A stretch of 64,000 nt of DNA from Mycolicibacterium novocastrense. GTDB taxonomy: Bacteria > Actinomycetota > Actinomycetes > Mycobacteriales > Mycobacteriaceae. The stretch's first letter is position 1. Every line of letters starts with the position of its first letter. Shown in pieces: positions 34,753 through 43,353 of the stretch. The stretch covers positions 1 to 64,000 of the forward strand of contig NZ_BCTA01000094.1 in assembly GCF_001570485.1 (NCBI RefSeq). Reading direction: 5' to 3'. A program made the translations under genes and the position numbers. Below the pieces are notes generated by a model. The model was not told where the DNA came from and did not search any database. It saw only the letters and a program-made list of their open reading frames with translations.

Positions 34753-35231
34753 CGGGCCGACGCCCGTTCGAACCGTTCGGCCAACCGGTCGAGAAGATCG
34801 ACCAGGGTGTCGACGCTGGTGTCGGGCCAGTCCTCGATCATCTCGGCGACCAACTCGCGCCGTCGATCGGTCACCGTCTGCGACGCCTGGTGACCGGATT
34901 CGGTCAGCACGAGCATGCAGCGGCGCTGATCGTCGGCGGCGAAGGTCTTCGTCACCAGGCCGGCGGAAACGACCGCGGCCACCGACCGGCTCGCGGTCGA
35001 GTGGTCGACGGCAAGGAAATCGGCGACGTCGCGAATGGAGGCGCCGCCGGAAAGCTGCTGGCACTGCTCGACCGCGCGCAGCACCCGCAGGGTCGAGGCG
35101 CTGGTCACGGGGCCTGCGCCGACGAGAAGGCGATCCCGCCAGCCCGGCCGCTGCCGCGCGACCGCGATGCGGGTCAGCAGTTCGTCGAGTTGGTCGTATC
35201 GGGACGGTGGCACTAAGTATGCATAGCACAT
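34749..35231 (-). CDS. MarR-family transcriptional regulator
   Basis: Protein of 160 aa with a winged helix at about 50-125 (GASIRDVADFLAVDHSTASRSVAAVVSAGLV, DQRRCMLVLTESG). The start is uncertain: ATG at 35231 or GTG at 35213, neither with a clear ribosome site. An imperfect palindrome GTATGTGCTATGCATAC overlaps the ATG and may be its own operator. Translationally coupled to the MFS gene, which it probably represses. Confidence 0.85.
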   Translation of the reverse strand: MCYAYLVPPSRYDQLDELLTRIAVARQRPGWRDRLLVGAGPVTSASTLRVLRAVEQCQQLSGGASIRDVADFLAVDHSTASRSVAAVVSAGLVTKTFAADDQRRCMLVLTESGHQASQTVTDRRRELVAEMIEDWPDTSVDTLVDLLDRLAERFERASAR

Positions 35232-35326
35232 ACATATATTCGGCGGGAAATCGTCGATGGGCATCGGACCGAGTGGGGTCGCTCCTCGCGTGTCGGAGCC
35301 GCACCCGGACGGTGAAAGGATGAGGC

Positions 35327-36391
35327 GTGACGTCTCGTCTGCACGATCCCGACCGGCGAGGTTTCGCCAGCGACAACAATGCCGGCGTGCATCCAGAGGT
35401 GCTCGCCGCGCTCGCCGCCGCCAACGGCGGTCACCAACCCGCATATGGGCAGGACGCCTATACCGCGCGGTTGCAGGAGGTGGTCGGCGAACACTTCGGC
35501 GCCGGCGCCGAGGTCTATCCGGTCTTCAACGGCACCGGCGCGAATGTGGTTGCGCTGACCAGCGTTCTGCCGCGATGGGGTGCCGTTGTCACCGCGTCGA
35601 CCGCCCACATTCACACCGACGAAGCCGGCGCGCCCGAACGCATGACCGGGATCAAGCTGCTGACCGTGTCCACACCGGACGGCAAGCTGACCCCCGAACT
35701 CGTCGCCCGCGAAGCGTGGGGATTCGGTGACGAGCACCGGGCCCAGCCGCTCGCCGTGAGCATCACCCAGACGACCGAGATGGGCACCGTGTACACCCCG
35801 GCCGAGGTGCGAGCGGTGGCCGACTTCGCCCATGCCAACGGAATGGCGGTGCACATGGACGGCGCGCGGCTGTGGAACGCGGCGGCCGCGCTGGGCGTGC
35901 CGTTTCGGGCGTTCACCGCGGACGCGGGTGTCGACATCCTCAGCTTGGGCGGGACGAAGAACGGGTTGCTCGGCGCCGAGGCCGTCGTCGTGCTCGACGC
36001 GGCCCGCGCGAATGGCCTGCGGTATCTGCGGAAGCTGACGATGCAGCTGGCGAGCAAGATGCGCTTCGCCTCGGTCCAGCTGCTGACGCTTTTCGAGAAC
36101 GACCTCGGCCTGCGCAGCGCCGCGCACGCCAATGCGATGACGGCGCGGCTGCGCTCGGTGCTCGAGGCGAACATGGCCGAGGGACGGCTGAGTGGGCTCG
36201 CGTTCACCCAGGACAGTCCGGCGAACGCGATCTTCGCGACGCTGCCGACCGACGCGGCCGACCGCATCCGCCGGCGGGTGCGGTTCTACGACTGGGACCG
36301 GTCGCGCGGCGAGGTGCGCTGGATGACGGCGTGGGACACCACCGAGGCCGACGTCGACGAGTTCGTGGCGGTGATCGTCGCCGAGCTGTGA
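35327..36391 (+). CDS. Threonine aldolase-like PLP enzyme (beta-eliminating lyase family)
   Basis: Protein of 354 aa. PLP Lys211 lies in SLGGTKNG, the pyridine-binding Asp178 in MDGARLWN, and DNNAGVHPEVLAAL opens the fold. This is the layout of low-specificity L-threonine aldolases, which cleave threonine to glycine and acetaldehyde; related beta-eliminating lyases cannot be excluded. GTG start with AAAGGATGAGG upstream. Followed by the thioesterase 28 bp later. Confidence 0.87.
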   Translation: MTSRLHDPDRRGFASDNNAGVHPEVLAALAAANGGHQPAYGQDAYTARLQEVVGEHFGAGAEVYPVFNGTGANVVALTSVLPRWGAVVTASTAHIHTDEAGAPERMTGIKLLTVSTPDGKLTPELVAREAWGFGDEHRAQPLAVSITQTTEMGTVYTPAEVRAVADFAHANGMAVHMDGARLWNAAAALGVPFRAFTADAGVDILSLGGTKNGLLGAEAVVVLDAARANGLRYLRKLTMQLASKMRFASVQLLTLFENDLGLRSAAHANAMTARLRSVLEANMAEGRLSGLAFTQDSPANAIFATLPTDAADRIRRRVRFYDWDRSRGEVRWMTAWDTTEADVDEFVAVIVAEL

Positions 36392-36419
36392 CGCCGAACC
36401 GCACTGGCATGATGCCGGG

Positions 36420-37278
36420 GTGACTTATCGCGTTCCGACCCTCGCCGAGATCGTCGCCACGCTCGAGGTGGACCGACGGGGCGACCGCCACTTCGTCGCG
36501 ACGCAACTCGACAACCCGGCACACCACATCGTGGGCGGACACATCGCCGGCCAAGCCCTGATGGCGGCCAGCAGGACGGCCCCCGGCCGCACCCCACACA
36601 GTGCTCACGTCTACTACGTCCGCGCAGGCGATGCCCCGCTATCCGGTCGACCTCCACGTGGACGTCGCCCGCGACGGCGGAACGCTGTCGACCCGCCAGG
36701 TCACCGCCCGCCAGGACGACCAGATCCTGCTCGAGGCGCTGGTGTCGCTGAGCGCGCCCGTCGATTCACTCGACTACCAACAGCCGATACCCGATGTGCC
36801 ACAACCGGATTCGCTCCCGCCGGTGCAGGAGCAACTGGCGGACTTCGCCGACGAACACAACGGCTTCTGGGTACGGCCACAGCCCTTCGACCTGCGCTAC
36901 GTCGACGCGCCGCCGCGCCTGGCGCTCGAGCTCGGCGAGCCGTCGCCGCGGATGCGGATGTGGTGGCGGCCCGGTGAGCCGGTAGCCGACGACGAGGTGC
37001 TGCACAGCTGCCTGCTGGCCTATCTGTCAGGCACCACCATGGTCGAAACGGCGCTGGCCATGCGCGGCGCCACCCCGATCGGGACGTTCAACGCGCTGAT
37101 CGACCACGCGCTGTGGTTTCACCGGCCGGTCGACATGTCGGATTGGGTGCTGTCGGACCAGTTTTCGCCGAGCGGTATCGCCGGGCGCGGGCTGAGCACC
37201 TCGACGATGTACAACCGGGCGGGACAGCTCGTCTGCCTGGCCACCCAGGAACTGTATTTCGGCCGGGCGGCCGCCTGA
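36420..37278 (+). pseudogene. tesB: Acyl-CoA thioesterase II (TesB-like), frameshifted
   Basis: The double hot-dog thioesterase is split over two frames. The first part runs from the GTG at 36420 (VATLEVDRRGDRHFV to HVYYVRAGDA) and the second, one frame over, continues RYPVDLHVDVARDGGTL to the stop at 37278. The break falls in a run of four C at 36634-36637; removing one C restores a 285-aa protein of exactly normal length. The catalytic region is intact: IDHALWFHRP, LSTSTMYNRAGQLVCLATQE. Either a recent inactivation or an assembly error in a homopolymer. TesB hydrolyses acyl-CoA to free acid. Confidence 0.85.
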
Positions 37279-37281
37279 ACG

Positions 37282-37767
37282 TCAGCGCCCGGTCGCCCCG
37301 TCGATCTGTTCACGCAGGATGTCCATGTGGCCCGCGTGCCGACCGGTCTCCTCGATCATGTGCACCAGCGCCCACCGCATCGAGGGCCCGGAGCCGCCCT
37401 TGGCCGGTCGTGGTGCGCGCGACTCCAGGTCCTCACAAGCGGCGATGACGGCGTTGGCCCGGGTGACGGCAGCTCGGTATGCGTCGACCAGACCGTCGAC
37501 GGTTTCGGCCGGTCCGGCGTGAAAGGTCGCCGACCAGTCATCGACATGCTCACCGAGGAACGTGTAGCGCTCCACGTACGCAAGGTGTTTGAGCAACCCG
37601 AGCAGGTTGGTGCCGGAGGGCACACCCGCGGCGCGCGCCGCGGGTTCGGGTGCACCTCGCACCTTGTCTACGACGCAGGTCCGCAGATAATCGAGAAACC
37701 CGACCAGTACCTCCTTCTCGGTCGAACCGGTGGAGGGTGGCCGATGATCTCGACGTCGTTGCGACAC
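37282..37767 (-). CDS. DinB-fold protein (DUF664)
   Basis: Protein of 161 aa, a four-helix bundle. The metal-binding His set can be seen in LLKHLAYVERY and in HMIEETGRHAGHMD, which fits DUF664/DinB proteins. The fold includes mycothiol-dependent enzymes, so a thiol-transferase role is possible in a mycothiol-making organism; nothing specific can be read. GTG start. Stops 3 bp from the end of the thioesterase gene. Confidence 0.8.
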   Translation of the reverse strand: MSQRRRDHRPPSTGSTEKEVLVGFLDYLRTCVVDKVRGAPEPAARAAGVPSGTNLLGLLKHLAYVERYTFLGEHVDDWSATFHAGPAETVDGLVDAYRAAVTRANAVIAACEDLESRAPRPAKGGSGPSMRWALVHMIEETGRHAGHMDILREQIDGATGR

Positions 37768-37779
37768 CGTCGAACTATC

Positions 37780-38682
37780 TCATCCCGGCTGGTGTGCGGT
37801 CTCGCCCAATGACCCGAGCGTGAAGACGCGAACCTGGCCGGCGACCTTCGCATGACATTGCGACAGAAGGGGTTCGGACAACTCCTCGTGCAGGATCACC
37901 TCGATGGGCCCGGCTTCACCGTCGAGCAGGACCTGGATGCGGTGTTCACCGCGTTCGACGTGCAGAGGGTGCAGCGCATCGATACGATCGTCGCCGTAGC
38001 GCTCGCGGGCAAAATACTGGGCGGCCTGCACGGCGTGCGGTAGCGATGTGCGTCCGCGCAGGAACCGGTTGTCCAACCGCCCCTCGAGGTACAGGCGTAC
38101 CAGCCCCGCGGCGTCGGCGGAGTCGACCCGGCCGTAGCACAGGCCTTCAGGCAGGATGAGCATGGTGGCCGCGAACCGGTCACCACCGAGATGCGAACAC
38201 TCCCAGGTGAATTCCGGATACTCGGCGGCGATCGCGCGGCACGCGCTGCGACCGCGCACCGCGCAACATTGGTCGTGTTTGCCGTGCGAGCAGATCGCGA
38301 TCACCGGATCGGTCGTCACGCTGCCGTCACTGCCGTCCAGCGCGAGCTCGAGAAAATCTCGGGGGTCGTCGACCTCACCGTGGTGAAGCGCCTCGTCCCC
38401 GACCCCGCAGTGCGCCACATACCAGCGCCATCGCGGCGTATCGGGTCGGCGGCCGTGCTTGCGAATCGCGGTGATGCGCATTCCCGCCTTCTCCACCCGC
38501 CGCACGATCGCACGGCCGAGTTGCGGGTCAATGCAGTTGGGCGACTGCAGAAACGCCGACGGTCCCCAGGCGCCGTTCAGCTCCAGCAGCAACCACGACG
38601 AACCCGCCGATGCGGTGCCGTACATCGGGTCGTCGCGGGCCAGCGATTGGTCGCTGCACGGGATTCTCTTGGCGGCCGTCAT
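37780..38682 (-). CDS. Thioredoxin-like [2Fe-2S] ferredoxin (sucrase/ferredoxin-like, PF06999)
   Basis: Protein of 300 aa. Cys131, Cys139 and Cys140 (CSHGKHDQCC), Cys148, Cys162 and His164 (ECSHLGGDRFAAT) mark the cluster-binding region of the sucrase/ferredoxin-like family, related to yeast Apd1. These are thioredoxin-fold proteins carrying [2Fe-2S]. The ATG overlaps the hydroxylase stop (ATGA), so it is translationally coupled. Likely an electron donor or thiol partner for the JmjC enzyme and the repeat peptide upstream; that role is an inference. Confidence 0.82.
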   Translation of the reverse strand: MTAAKRIPCSDQSLARDDPMYGTASAGSSWLLLELNGAWGPSAFLQSPNCIDPQLGRAIVRRVEKAGMRITAIRKHGRRPDTPRWRWYVAHCGVGDEALHHGEVDDPRDFLELALDGSDGSVTTDPVIAICSHGKHDQCCAVRGRSACRAIAAEYPEFTWECSHLGGDRFAATMLILPEGLCYGRVDSADAAGLVRLYLEGRLDNRFLRGRTSLPHAVQAAQYFARERYGDDRIDALHPLHVERGEHRIQVLLDGEAGPIEVILHEELSEPLLSQCHAKVAGQVRVFTLGSLGETAHQPG

Positions 38683-39926
38683 CCGGCATCTGCCGGAGAG
38701 TTTCGTTGCACGGGAACGGCGCTGTTCACCGGAACGAGGACGCCCTCCCGCAGCAACCGCCGGATGAGGACCGCCGCATCGGCGGCGTCCAGGCCGGGCA
38801 TGTTCGCGGCATCCACGGTGCTGCCCTGATGCACGGCCCGAACGGCCTCGGCGCACATCTTCGGAAACGTGATCGTCCGATCGGGCAGGCGCAACACGAT
38901 CCGGTCACCGGACCGGTCGACGGTCGCGCTCAGCCCATGTCGCCACCGCACCATCGTCTCCTCGGCCCGATCAGCCGCCGCGAGAGAGGCCAGTGGCCGC
39001 ACGGCCACCGGGCGGGTCCGGTCGGCGTGACGCCGTGACAAGTGCGCGGCAGCTCCCGCGCCCAGAGTCGCCGCATCGTCTCGCACCGAGCCGACCATTT
39101 CCGCCATGACCTTCGACACCGTCGCCATCGTCTCATCGGCATCGGCGACACCCATGGGCAGTGACTCACGGAAGGTCGCGTCGGCGGCCAACTGGTCGAC
39201 GACGGCGCGCGCCACGTCGAGCGCCGTCACCGGGGAGACCCCGATGGTGAGATGGATCGACGTCATCTCCATCGCCTGAGCCGAATGCACCCACCCGCGC
39301 GGCAGATAGAGGGCGTCGCCCTCCTCGAGCACCGTGTCGATGATCGGTGCGTCCTCGGCGACTCGTCTCTCGATGGCAGCGCGGTGGCCCGTCCACGGCT
39401 GCGACGGCAGCGGGTGCTCGAACACCGGCTCGTGCACGATCCAGCGCTTCTGACCCGAGACCTGCAGAACAAAGACGTCGTGCACGTCGTAGTGCGGATC
39501 GAAACCCCGGTTGACCGGCGGGGTGATGTAGGCGTTGGCCTGCACCGGATGACCGAGATCGTCGACCGCCTGCCGGACGAAATCGATCAGCGGAGGCCAC
39601 AGCCGGTGCAGGCCCTGCAGCACTATCGTTGCGCCCGAGGCGAACTGGCTCAGCAGCTTGGCCGAGTCGATCTGGTCGCCGATCTCCGCGCCGAAGCCGG
39701 CGGGCCCGAGATAGCAGTCCCTGGGCAGGACGTCGCCCTCTTTGGCCAGCCGGATGAACGGCGCGCGCACCCCGCGCTCGGCGATCAGTTCGTCGACCGC
39801 CTCTGGCGACAGCAGATCGCTGAAGTCGCGGGGCAACGCCTCGGCCCGCGTGAGCAACGGTTGACGGCCCCAGTACTCGTCGGCGAACCGCCGGGCGTCA
39901 ACCGCAGCGCAGCGCCCAAGCATCAT
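38679..39926 (-). CDS. JmjC/cupin-like 2-oxoglutarate and Fe(II) dependent hydroxylase
   Basis: Protein of 415 aa with the facial triad His145-x-Asp147 (PHYDVHDVF) and His214 (RGWVHSA), and SGQKRW near 157-162 as the probable 2-oxoglutarate-binding strand. Residues 240-415 form a helical dimerisation/winged-helix-like tail as in ribosomal oxygenases (YcfD/ROX), which hydroxylate Arg or His side chains; the related FIH modifies Asn, Asp and His. The ATG pair at 39926-39921 lies 11 bp after the repeat-peptide stop. The open frame running on to 40364 is only the antiphase reading of the 69-bp repeats. Confidence 0.87.
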   Translation of the reverse strand: MMLGRCAAVDARRFADEYWGRQPLLTRAEALPRDFSDLLSPEAVDELIAERGVRAPFIRLAKEGDVLPRDCYLGPAGFGAEIGDQIDSAKLLSQFASGATIVLQGLHRLWPPLIDFVRQAVDDLGHPVQANAYITPPVNRGFDPHYDVHDVFVLQVSGQKRWIVHEPVFEHPLPSQPWTGHRAAIERRVAEDAPIIDTVLEEGDALYLPRGWVHSAQAMEMTSIHLTIGVSPVTALDVARAVVDQLAADATFRESLPMGVADADETMATVSKVMAEMVGSVRDDAATLGAGAAAHLSRRHADRTRPVAVRPLASLAAADRAEETMVRWRHGLSATVDRSGDRIVLRLPDRTITFPKMCAEAVRAVHQGSTVDAANMPGLDAADAAVLIRRLLREGVLVPVNSAVPVQRNSPADAG

Positions 39927-39936
39927 CGGGTGAGGA

Positions 39937-40185
39937 TCACGCGGTCCCGTCGGCGCCCCCGTCGTGGCCTTCGGGGTTGGAGCCGCCGTCGGCCGGGCCT
40001 TCACCACCGGCTGTGCCGTCGGCGCCGCCGTCGTGGCCTTCGGGGTTGGAGCCCCCGTCGGCGGGGCCTTCACCACCGGCTGTGCCGTCGGCGCCCCCGT
40101 CGTGGCCTTCGGGGTTGGAGCCGCCGTCGGCGGTACCCTCGCCGCCTGCGCCCGAGGTGGTGATGTCGTCATCGTCGAGTGCCAT
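39937..40185 (-). CDS. 82-residue tandem-repeat peptide, putative modified-peptide precursor
   Basis: Starts MALDDDDITTSGA (a short acidic leader, 13 residues), then three copies of a 23-residue repeat at 14-36, 37-59 and 60-82, ending exactly at the C-terminus. Each unit carries Asp, Asn-Pro, His-Asp and Ala-Asp spaced by Gly pairs (core DGGSNPEGHDGGADGTA); only residue 18 differs (Thr in unit 1, Pro in units 2 and 3). There is no Cys, aromatic or Lys/Arg. GAAGGGA lies seven bases before the ATG. It heads the operon with the JmjC hydroxylase and ferredoxin-like genes. A RiPP-like precursor whose Asp/Asn/His are hydroxylated is inferred from context. Confidence 0.78.
   Translation of the reverse strand: MALDDDDITTSGAGGEGTADGGSNPEGHDGGADGTAGGEGPADGGSNPEGHDGGADGTAGGEGPADGGSNPEGHDGGADGTA
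39940..40146 (-). repeat. Three in-frame 69-bp tandem repeats
   Basis: Units 40146-40078, 40077-40009 and 40008-39940, near identical at DNA level. The 69-bp length keeps every frame open, so copy number can change without breaking the peptide. Confidence 0.92.
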
Positions 40186-40256
40186 GTCGATCCCTTCCAT
40201 TGGGCTGTGGTCCCCAGGGAGTTGCCCCGGACGGTGCCGACGAAACACCGCGAAAC

Positions 40257-40262
40257 TATGGT
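40257..40262 (+). promoter_or_regulatory. Leaderless-type -10 element for the Nudix gene
   Basis: TATGGT, six bases, then GTG at 40269. Confidence 0.5.
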
Positions 40263-40268
40263 CGAGCG

Positions 40269-40988
40269 GTGACGATCTCCTACGACGAGTCGCTGCGCGA
40301 GCGGATCCGAGCGAACCTGTCGGGACACGAACGTCGCGCCGTGAGCGACCCGACGAAAAGGCACGCCGCGGTCGCCGTCGTGCTCGTCGATTCCGAGGTC
40401 GGCGAGGACAGGGTCGACCCGGTCGACGTCGACGGCTGGAACGACGGGCGAGGGATGCCCGACGCCGGTCTGGACGGCCGCATGGTCGACGTCTCCGGGG
40501 GCGCTGCTTTCTTCCTGTGCCGCAGGGCATCCCGGCTGACCTCACACGCCGCGCAGTGGGCGCTGCCCGGTGGCCGGTTGGACCCGGGCGAGACGGTGGT
40601 CGACGCGGCGTTGCGCGAGCTCGACGAGGAGGTCGGCGTCAGGCTGCCGGATTCGACGGTGCTGGGTCTGCTCGACGACTACCCGACGCGGTCGGGATAC
40701 GTCATCACCCCGGTGGTGATCTGGGGCGGGGGACGGCTCGCTCCGCGCCCGGCGCCCGACGAGGTCGTCGCGGTGTACCGGGTCGGGCTGCATCAGCTGC
40801 AGCGCCCCGACTCCCCGCGGTTCATCGAGATCCCCGAGAGCCCACGGCCGGTGGTGCAGGTCCCGCTGGGCAACGACCTGATCCACGCTCCGACCGGAGC
40901 GGTGCTCCTGCAGCTGCGCTGGCTGGGACTGGAGGGCCGGCACGATCCGGTCGACGAACTCGAGCAACCGGTCTTCGCCTGGAAGTAG
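40269..40988 (+). CDS. Nudix hydrolase
   Basis: Protein of 239 aa. The Nudix box is complete: GGRLDPGETVVDAALREL then DEEVGV, around residues 100-122, giving a metal-binding pyrophosphohydrolase site. The N-terminal 90 residues and the C-terminal part resemble CoA- or NADH-type Nudix enzymes but substrate is unclear. Leaderless GTG start. Divergent from the repeat-peptide operon with 83 bp between starts. Confidence 0.88.
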   Translation: MTISYDESLRERIRANLSGHERRAVSDPTKRHAAVAVVLVDSEVGEDRVDPVDVDGWNDGRGMPDAGLDGRMVDVSGGAAFFLCRRASRLTSHAAQWALPGGRLDPGETVVDAALRELDEEVGVRLPDSTVLGLLDDYPTRSGYVITPVVIWGGGRLAPRPAPDEVVAVYRVGLHQLQRPDSPRFIEIPESPRPVVQVPLGNDLIHAPTGAVLLQLRWLGLEGRHDPVDELEQPVFAWK

Positions 40989-41081
40989 AACGAGCACAAT
41001 GCGATGAAGCGACATGGATGGGCAAGCGGGGCCGAAGGCGGGTATCCGGCCGGCAACCGCACGAGAGGAACGGGGTAGACC

Positions 41082-42254
41082 GTGAAACTGGCGTTGAGTG
41101 ACGAGGACGCGGCATTCCGCGAGGAGCTGCGACGGTTCTACACCTCCGAGATCCCCGAGGACATCCGCGAGCGGGGCAAGACCGGGCACTCGAAGTTTCC
41201 CGAGGACATGGTCACCAGCCAGCGGATTCTTCACGCCAACGGGCTGGCCGTGCCGAACTGGCCGGTCGAGTGGGGCGGCAAGGAATGGACGCCGCTGCAG
41301 CGCCAGATCTGGCTGGACGAGATGCAGCTGGCCGGCGTGCCCGAACCGCTGGCATTCAACACCAAGATGGTCGGCCCGGTGATCGCCCAGTTCGGCTCGC
41401 AGGCCATGAAGGAACGCTTCCTGCCGCCGACGGCCAACATCGACATCTGGTGGTGTCAGGGCTTCTCCGAACCGGAGGCCGGCTCGGACCTCGCGTCGCT
41501 GCGGACCACGGCCGTCCGCGACGGGGACACCTACGTCGTCAACGGCCAGAAGACGTGGACGACGCTCGGTCAGTACGCCGACTGGATCTTCCTGCTGGCG
41601 CGCACGGACCCCAACGCGCCCAAGCGGCAGGCCGGTATCTCCTTCCTGTTGGCCGAGATGTCGACCCCGGGCATCACGCTGCGGCCGATCGAGCTGATCG
41701 ACGGCAGCTACGAGGTCAACGAGGTCTTCTTCGAGGACGTGAGAATTCCCGCCGATCAACTCGTCGGCGAGGAGAACCAGGGCTGGACCTACGCCAAGTT
41801 CCTGCTCGGCAACGAGCGCACCGGCATCGCCCGCATCGGGCTGACGAAACTGTGGATGTCACAGGTGAAGGAACACGCCGCCAAGCTCGAGGTCAACGGC
41901 ACACCGCTGCTCGAGGACCCGTTGTTCGCCGCGCGGGTCGCCGAGATCGAGACCGGACTGCTCGCGCTGGAGCTCACGCAGATGCGGGTCAGCGGATCGG
42001 AGGCCGACGGCAAGCCGAACCCCGCGTCGTCGATCCTCAAACTGCGCGGCAGCCAGCTGCAGCAGGCCGCAACCGAGTTGTTCGTCGAGGTGGCCGGGCC
42101 GGAGGCGTTACCGTTCGACGCCGGCGACCTCGACGTGCCGACCTGGGCGCAGGACGCCGCGCCCCGCTACCTGAACTATCGGAAGACGTCGATCTACGGC
42201 GGTACCAACGAGGTTCAACGCACCATCATCGCTTCGACCATCCTGGGATTGTGA
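41082..42254 (+). CDS. Acyl-CoA dehydrogenase, large (catalytic-type) subunit
   Basis: Protein of 390 aa. QGFSEPEAGSDLASLRTTAVRDGD and VVNGQKTWTTLGQYADW form the FAD/substrate domain; IYGGTNEVQRTIIASTILGL closes the C-terminus. Paired 7 bp upstream of a shorter, diverged dehydrogenase, the same arrangement as at 16066-18352. Similar pairs are annotated as pimeloyl-CoA dehydrogenase subunits; the substrate here is unknown. GTG start. Confidence 0.9.
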   Translation: MKLALSDEDAAFREELRRFYTSEIPEDIRERGKTGHSKFPEDMVTSQRILHANGLAVPNWPVEWGGKEWTPLQRQIWLDEMQLAGVPEPLAFNTKMVGPVIAQFGSQAMKERFLPPTANIDIWWCQGFSEPEAGSDLASLRTTAVRDGDTYVVNGQKTWTTLGQYADWIFLLARTDPNAPKRQAGISFLLAEMSTPGITLRPIELIDGSYEVNEVFFEDVRIPADQLVGEENQGWTYAKFLLGNERTGIARIGLTKLWMSQVKEHAAKLEVNGTPLLEDPLFAARVAEIETGLLALELTQMRVSGSEADGKPNPASSILKLRGSQLQQAATELFVEVAGPEALPFDAGDLDVPTWAQDAAPRYLNYRKTSIYGGTNEVQRTIIASTILGL

Positions 42255-42261
42255 GCCTGCC

Positions 42262-43353
42262 GTGGACTTCGACCTGACCGAGGAACAGCAACTACTGCGT
42301 GACGTCACCCGCGACGTGCTGGCGGGCCGCGAGAGCGTCCGGACCGAAGGGGACCCGGGCTGGAGCCGTGAGGTCTGGGGCCAATTGGCCGAAGTCGGCA
42401 TCCTCGGGCTCGGATTCGATCCCGACGAGGCCGGCCAGATCGAGGCAATGGTGGTGCTGACCGAGATCGGCAGACGGCTCGCGCCCGAACCGGTCGCCCA
42501 GGCCGCGATGATCCCCGGCGTCCTGATCGCCGAGGTGGGCAGCGACCAGCAGAAGGAGATCCTCGACGCCGTGGCGGCCGGTGAGACCCTGCTGGCCTTC
42601 GCCCACGCGGAGCCCGGGTCGCGGCTTCCGGCCGCCGAACCCACCACGCGCGCCGAACAGAGCGGCGATGCCTGGACGCTCACCGGTCGCAAGAATCCCG
42701 TGCTGGCCGGTGACACCGCCGACACCATCGTCGTCACCGCGGCGCTGCCCGGCGGTGGGGTGGGGCTGTTCGTCGTCGACGGTGCGGCGGTGAACCGGGC
42801 GCCGTATCGGACGTTCGACGGCCGCGGTGGTGCCCAAATCGACTTCGACTCCACACCGGCCGAACCCCTCGGCGACGGCGGGGATGCGACCGAACACGTC
42901 ACCCGCACGGTCATCCGTTATCAGTCGGCGCTGTGCGCGGAGGCGGTCGGAGCGATGGAGGAGGCGCTGCGGCTCACCACCGAATACCTCACCAGCCGAA
43001 AGCAATTCGGCGTCCCGCTGAGCAAGTTCCAGACCCTGACGCAGCGCGCGGCCGACATGTACGTCTCGCTCGAACTCGCGCGAAGCATGAACTTCTACGC
43101 CGCGATGTCGATCGCCGACGGCAGGTTCGACCCGCTGATCGCCGCACGGGCCAAGTTCCAGATCGGACGGTCCGGACGGCACATCGCGCAGGAGGCGATC
43201 CAATTGCACGGCGGCATCGGGATGACCGCGGAGTATCCCGTCGGCCACTACGCGGCGCGGCTCACCGCCATCGACAACACGTTCGGCACCACCGACGACC
43301 AGCTCCGCACGCTCATCGGACACGTCGGCGACTACGGAACGGTGTCGCTGTAG
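42262..43353 (+). CDS. Acyl-CoA dehydrogenase, small partner subunit
   Basis: Protein of 363 aa. LTEEQQLLRDVTRDVL opens it and SRKQFGVPLSKFQTLTQRAADMYVSLE then QLHGGIGMTAEYPVGHYAARL are the C-terminal landmarks. The middle FAD domain is poorly conserved (HAEPGSRLP in place of EPxAGSD), as in partner subunits of heterotetrameric FadE enzymes. GTG start 8 bp after the large subunit. Confidence 0.88.
   Translation: MDFDLTEEQQLLRDVTRDVLAGRESVRTEGDPGWSREVWGQLAEVGILGLGFDPDEAGQIEAMVVLTEIGRRLAPEPVAQAAMIPGVLIAEVGSDQQKEILDAVAAGETLLAFAHAEPGSRLPAAEPTTRAEQSGDAWTLTGRKNPVLAGDTADTIVVTAALPGGGVGLFVVDGAAVNRAPYRTFDGRGGAQIDFDSTPAEPLGDGGDATEHVTRTVIRYQSALCAEAVGAMEEALRLTTEYLTSRKQFGVPLSKFQTLTQRAADMYVSLELARSMNFYAAMSIADGRFDPLIAARAKFQIGRSGRHIAQEAIQLHGGIGMTAEYPVGHYAARLTAIDNTFGTTDDQLRTLIGHVGDYGTVSL

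Noticed and set aside
34753..35424. N-terminal extension of the MFS frame across the MarR gene
   Set aside because: Arg-rich, not membrane-like; the ATG at 34752 overlaps the MarR stop as in an operon.
39940..40146. CRISPR array considered for the repeats at 40 kb and 52.3 kb
   Set aside because: Repeats are contiguous without unique spacers and the 40-kb set is coding.
39927..40364. N-terminal extension of the JmjC frame with Pro/Thr/Ala repeats
   Set aside because: It is the antiphase translation of the 69-bp repeats; the other frame has a ribosome site and a sensible acidic peptide.
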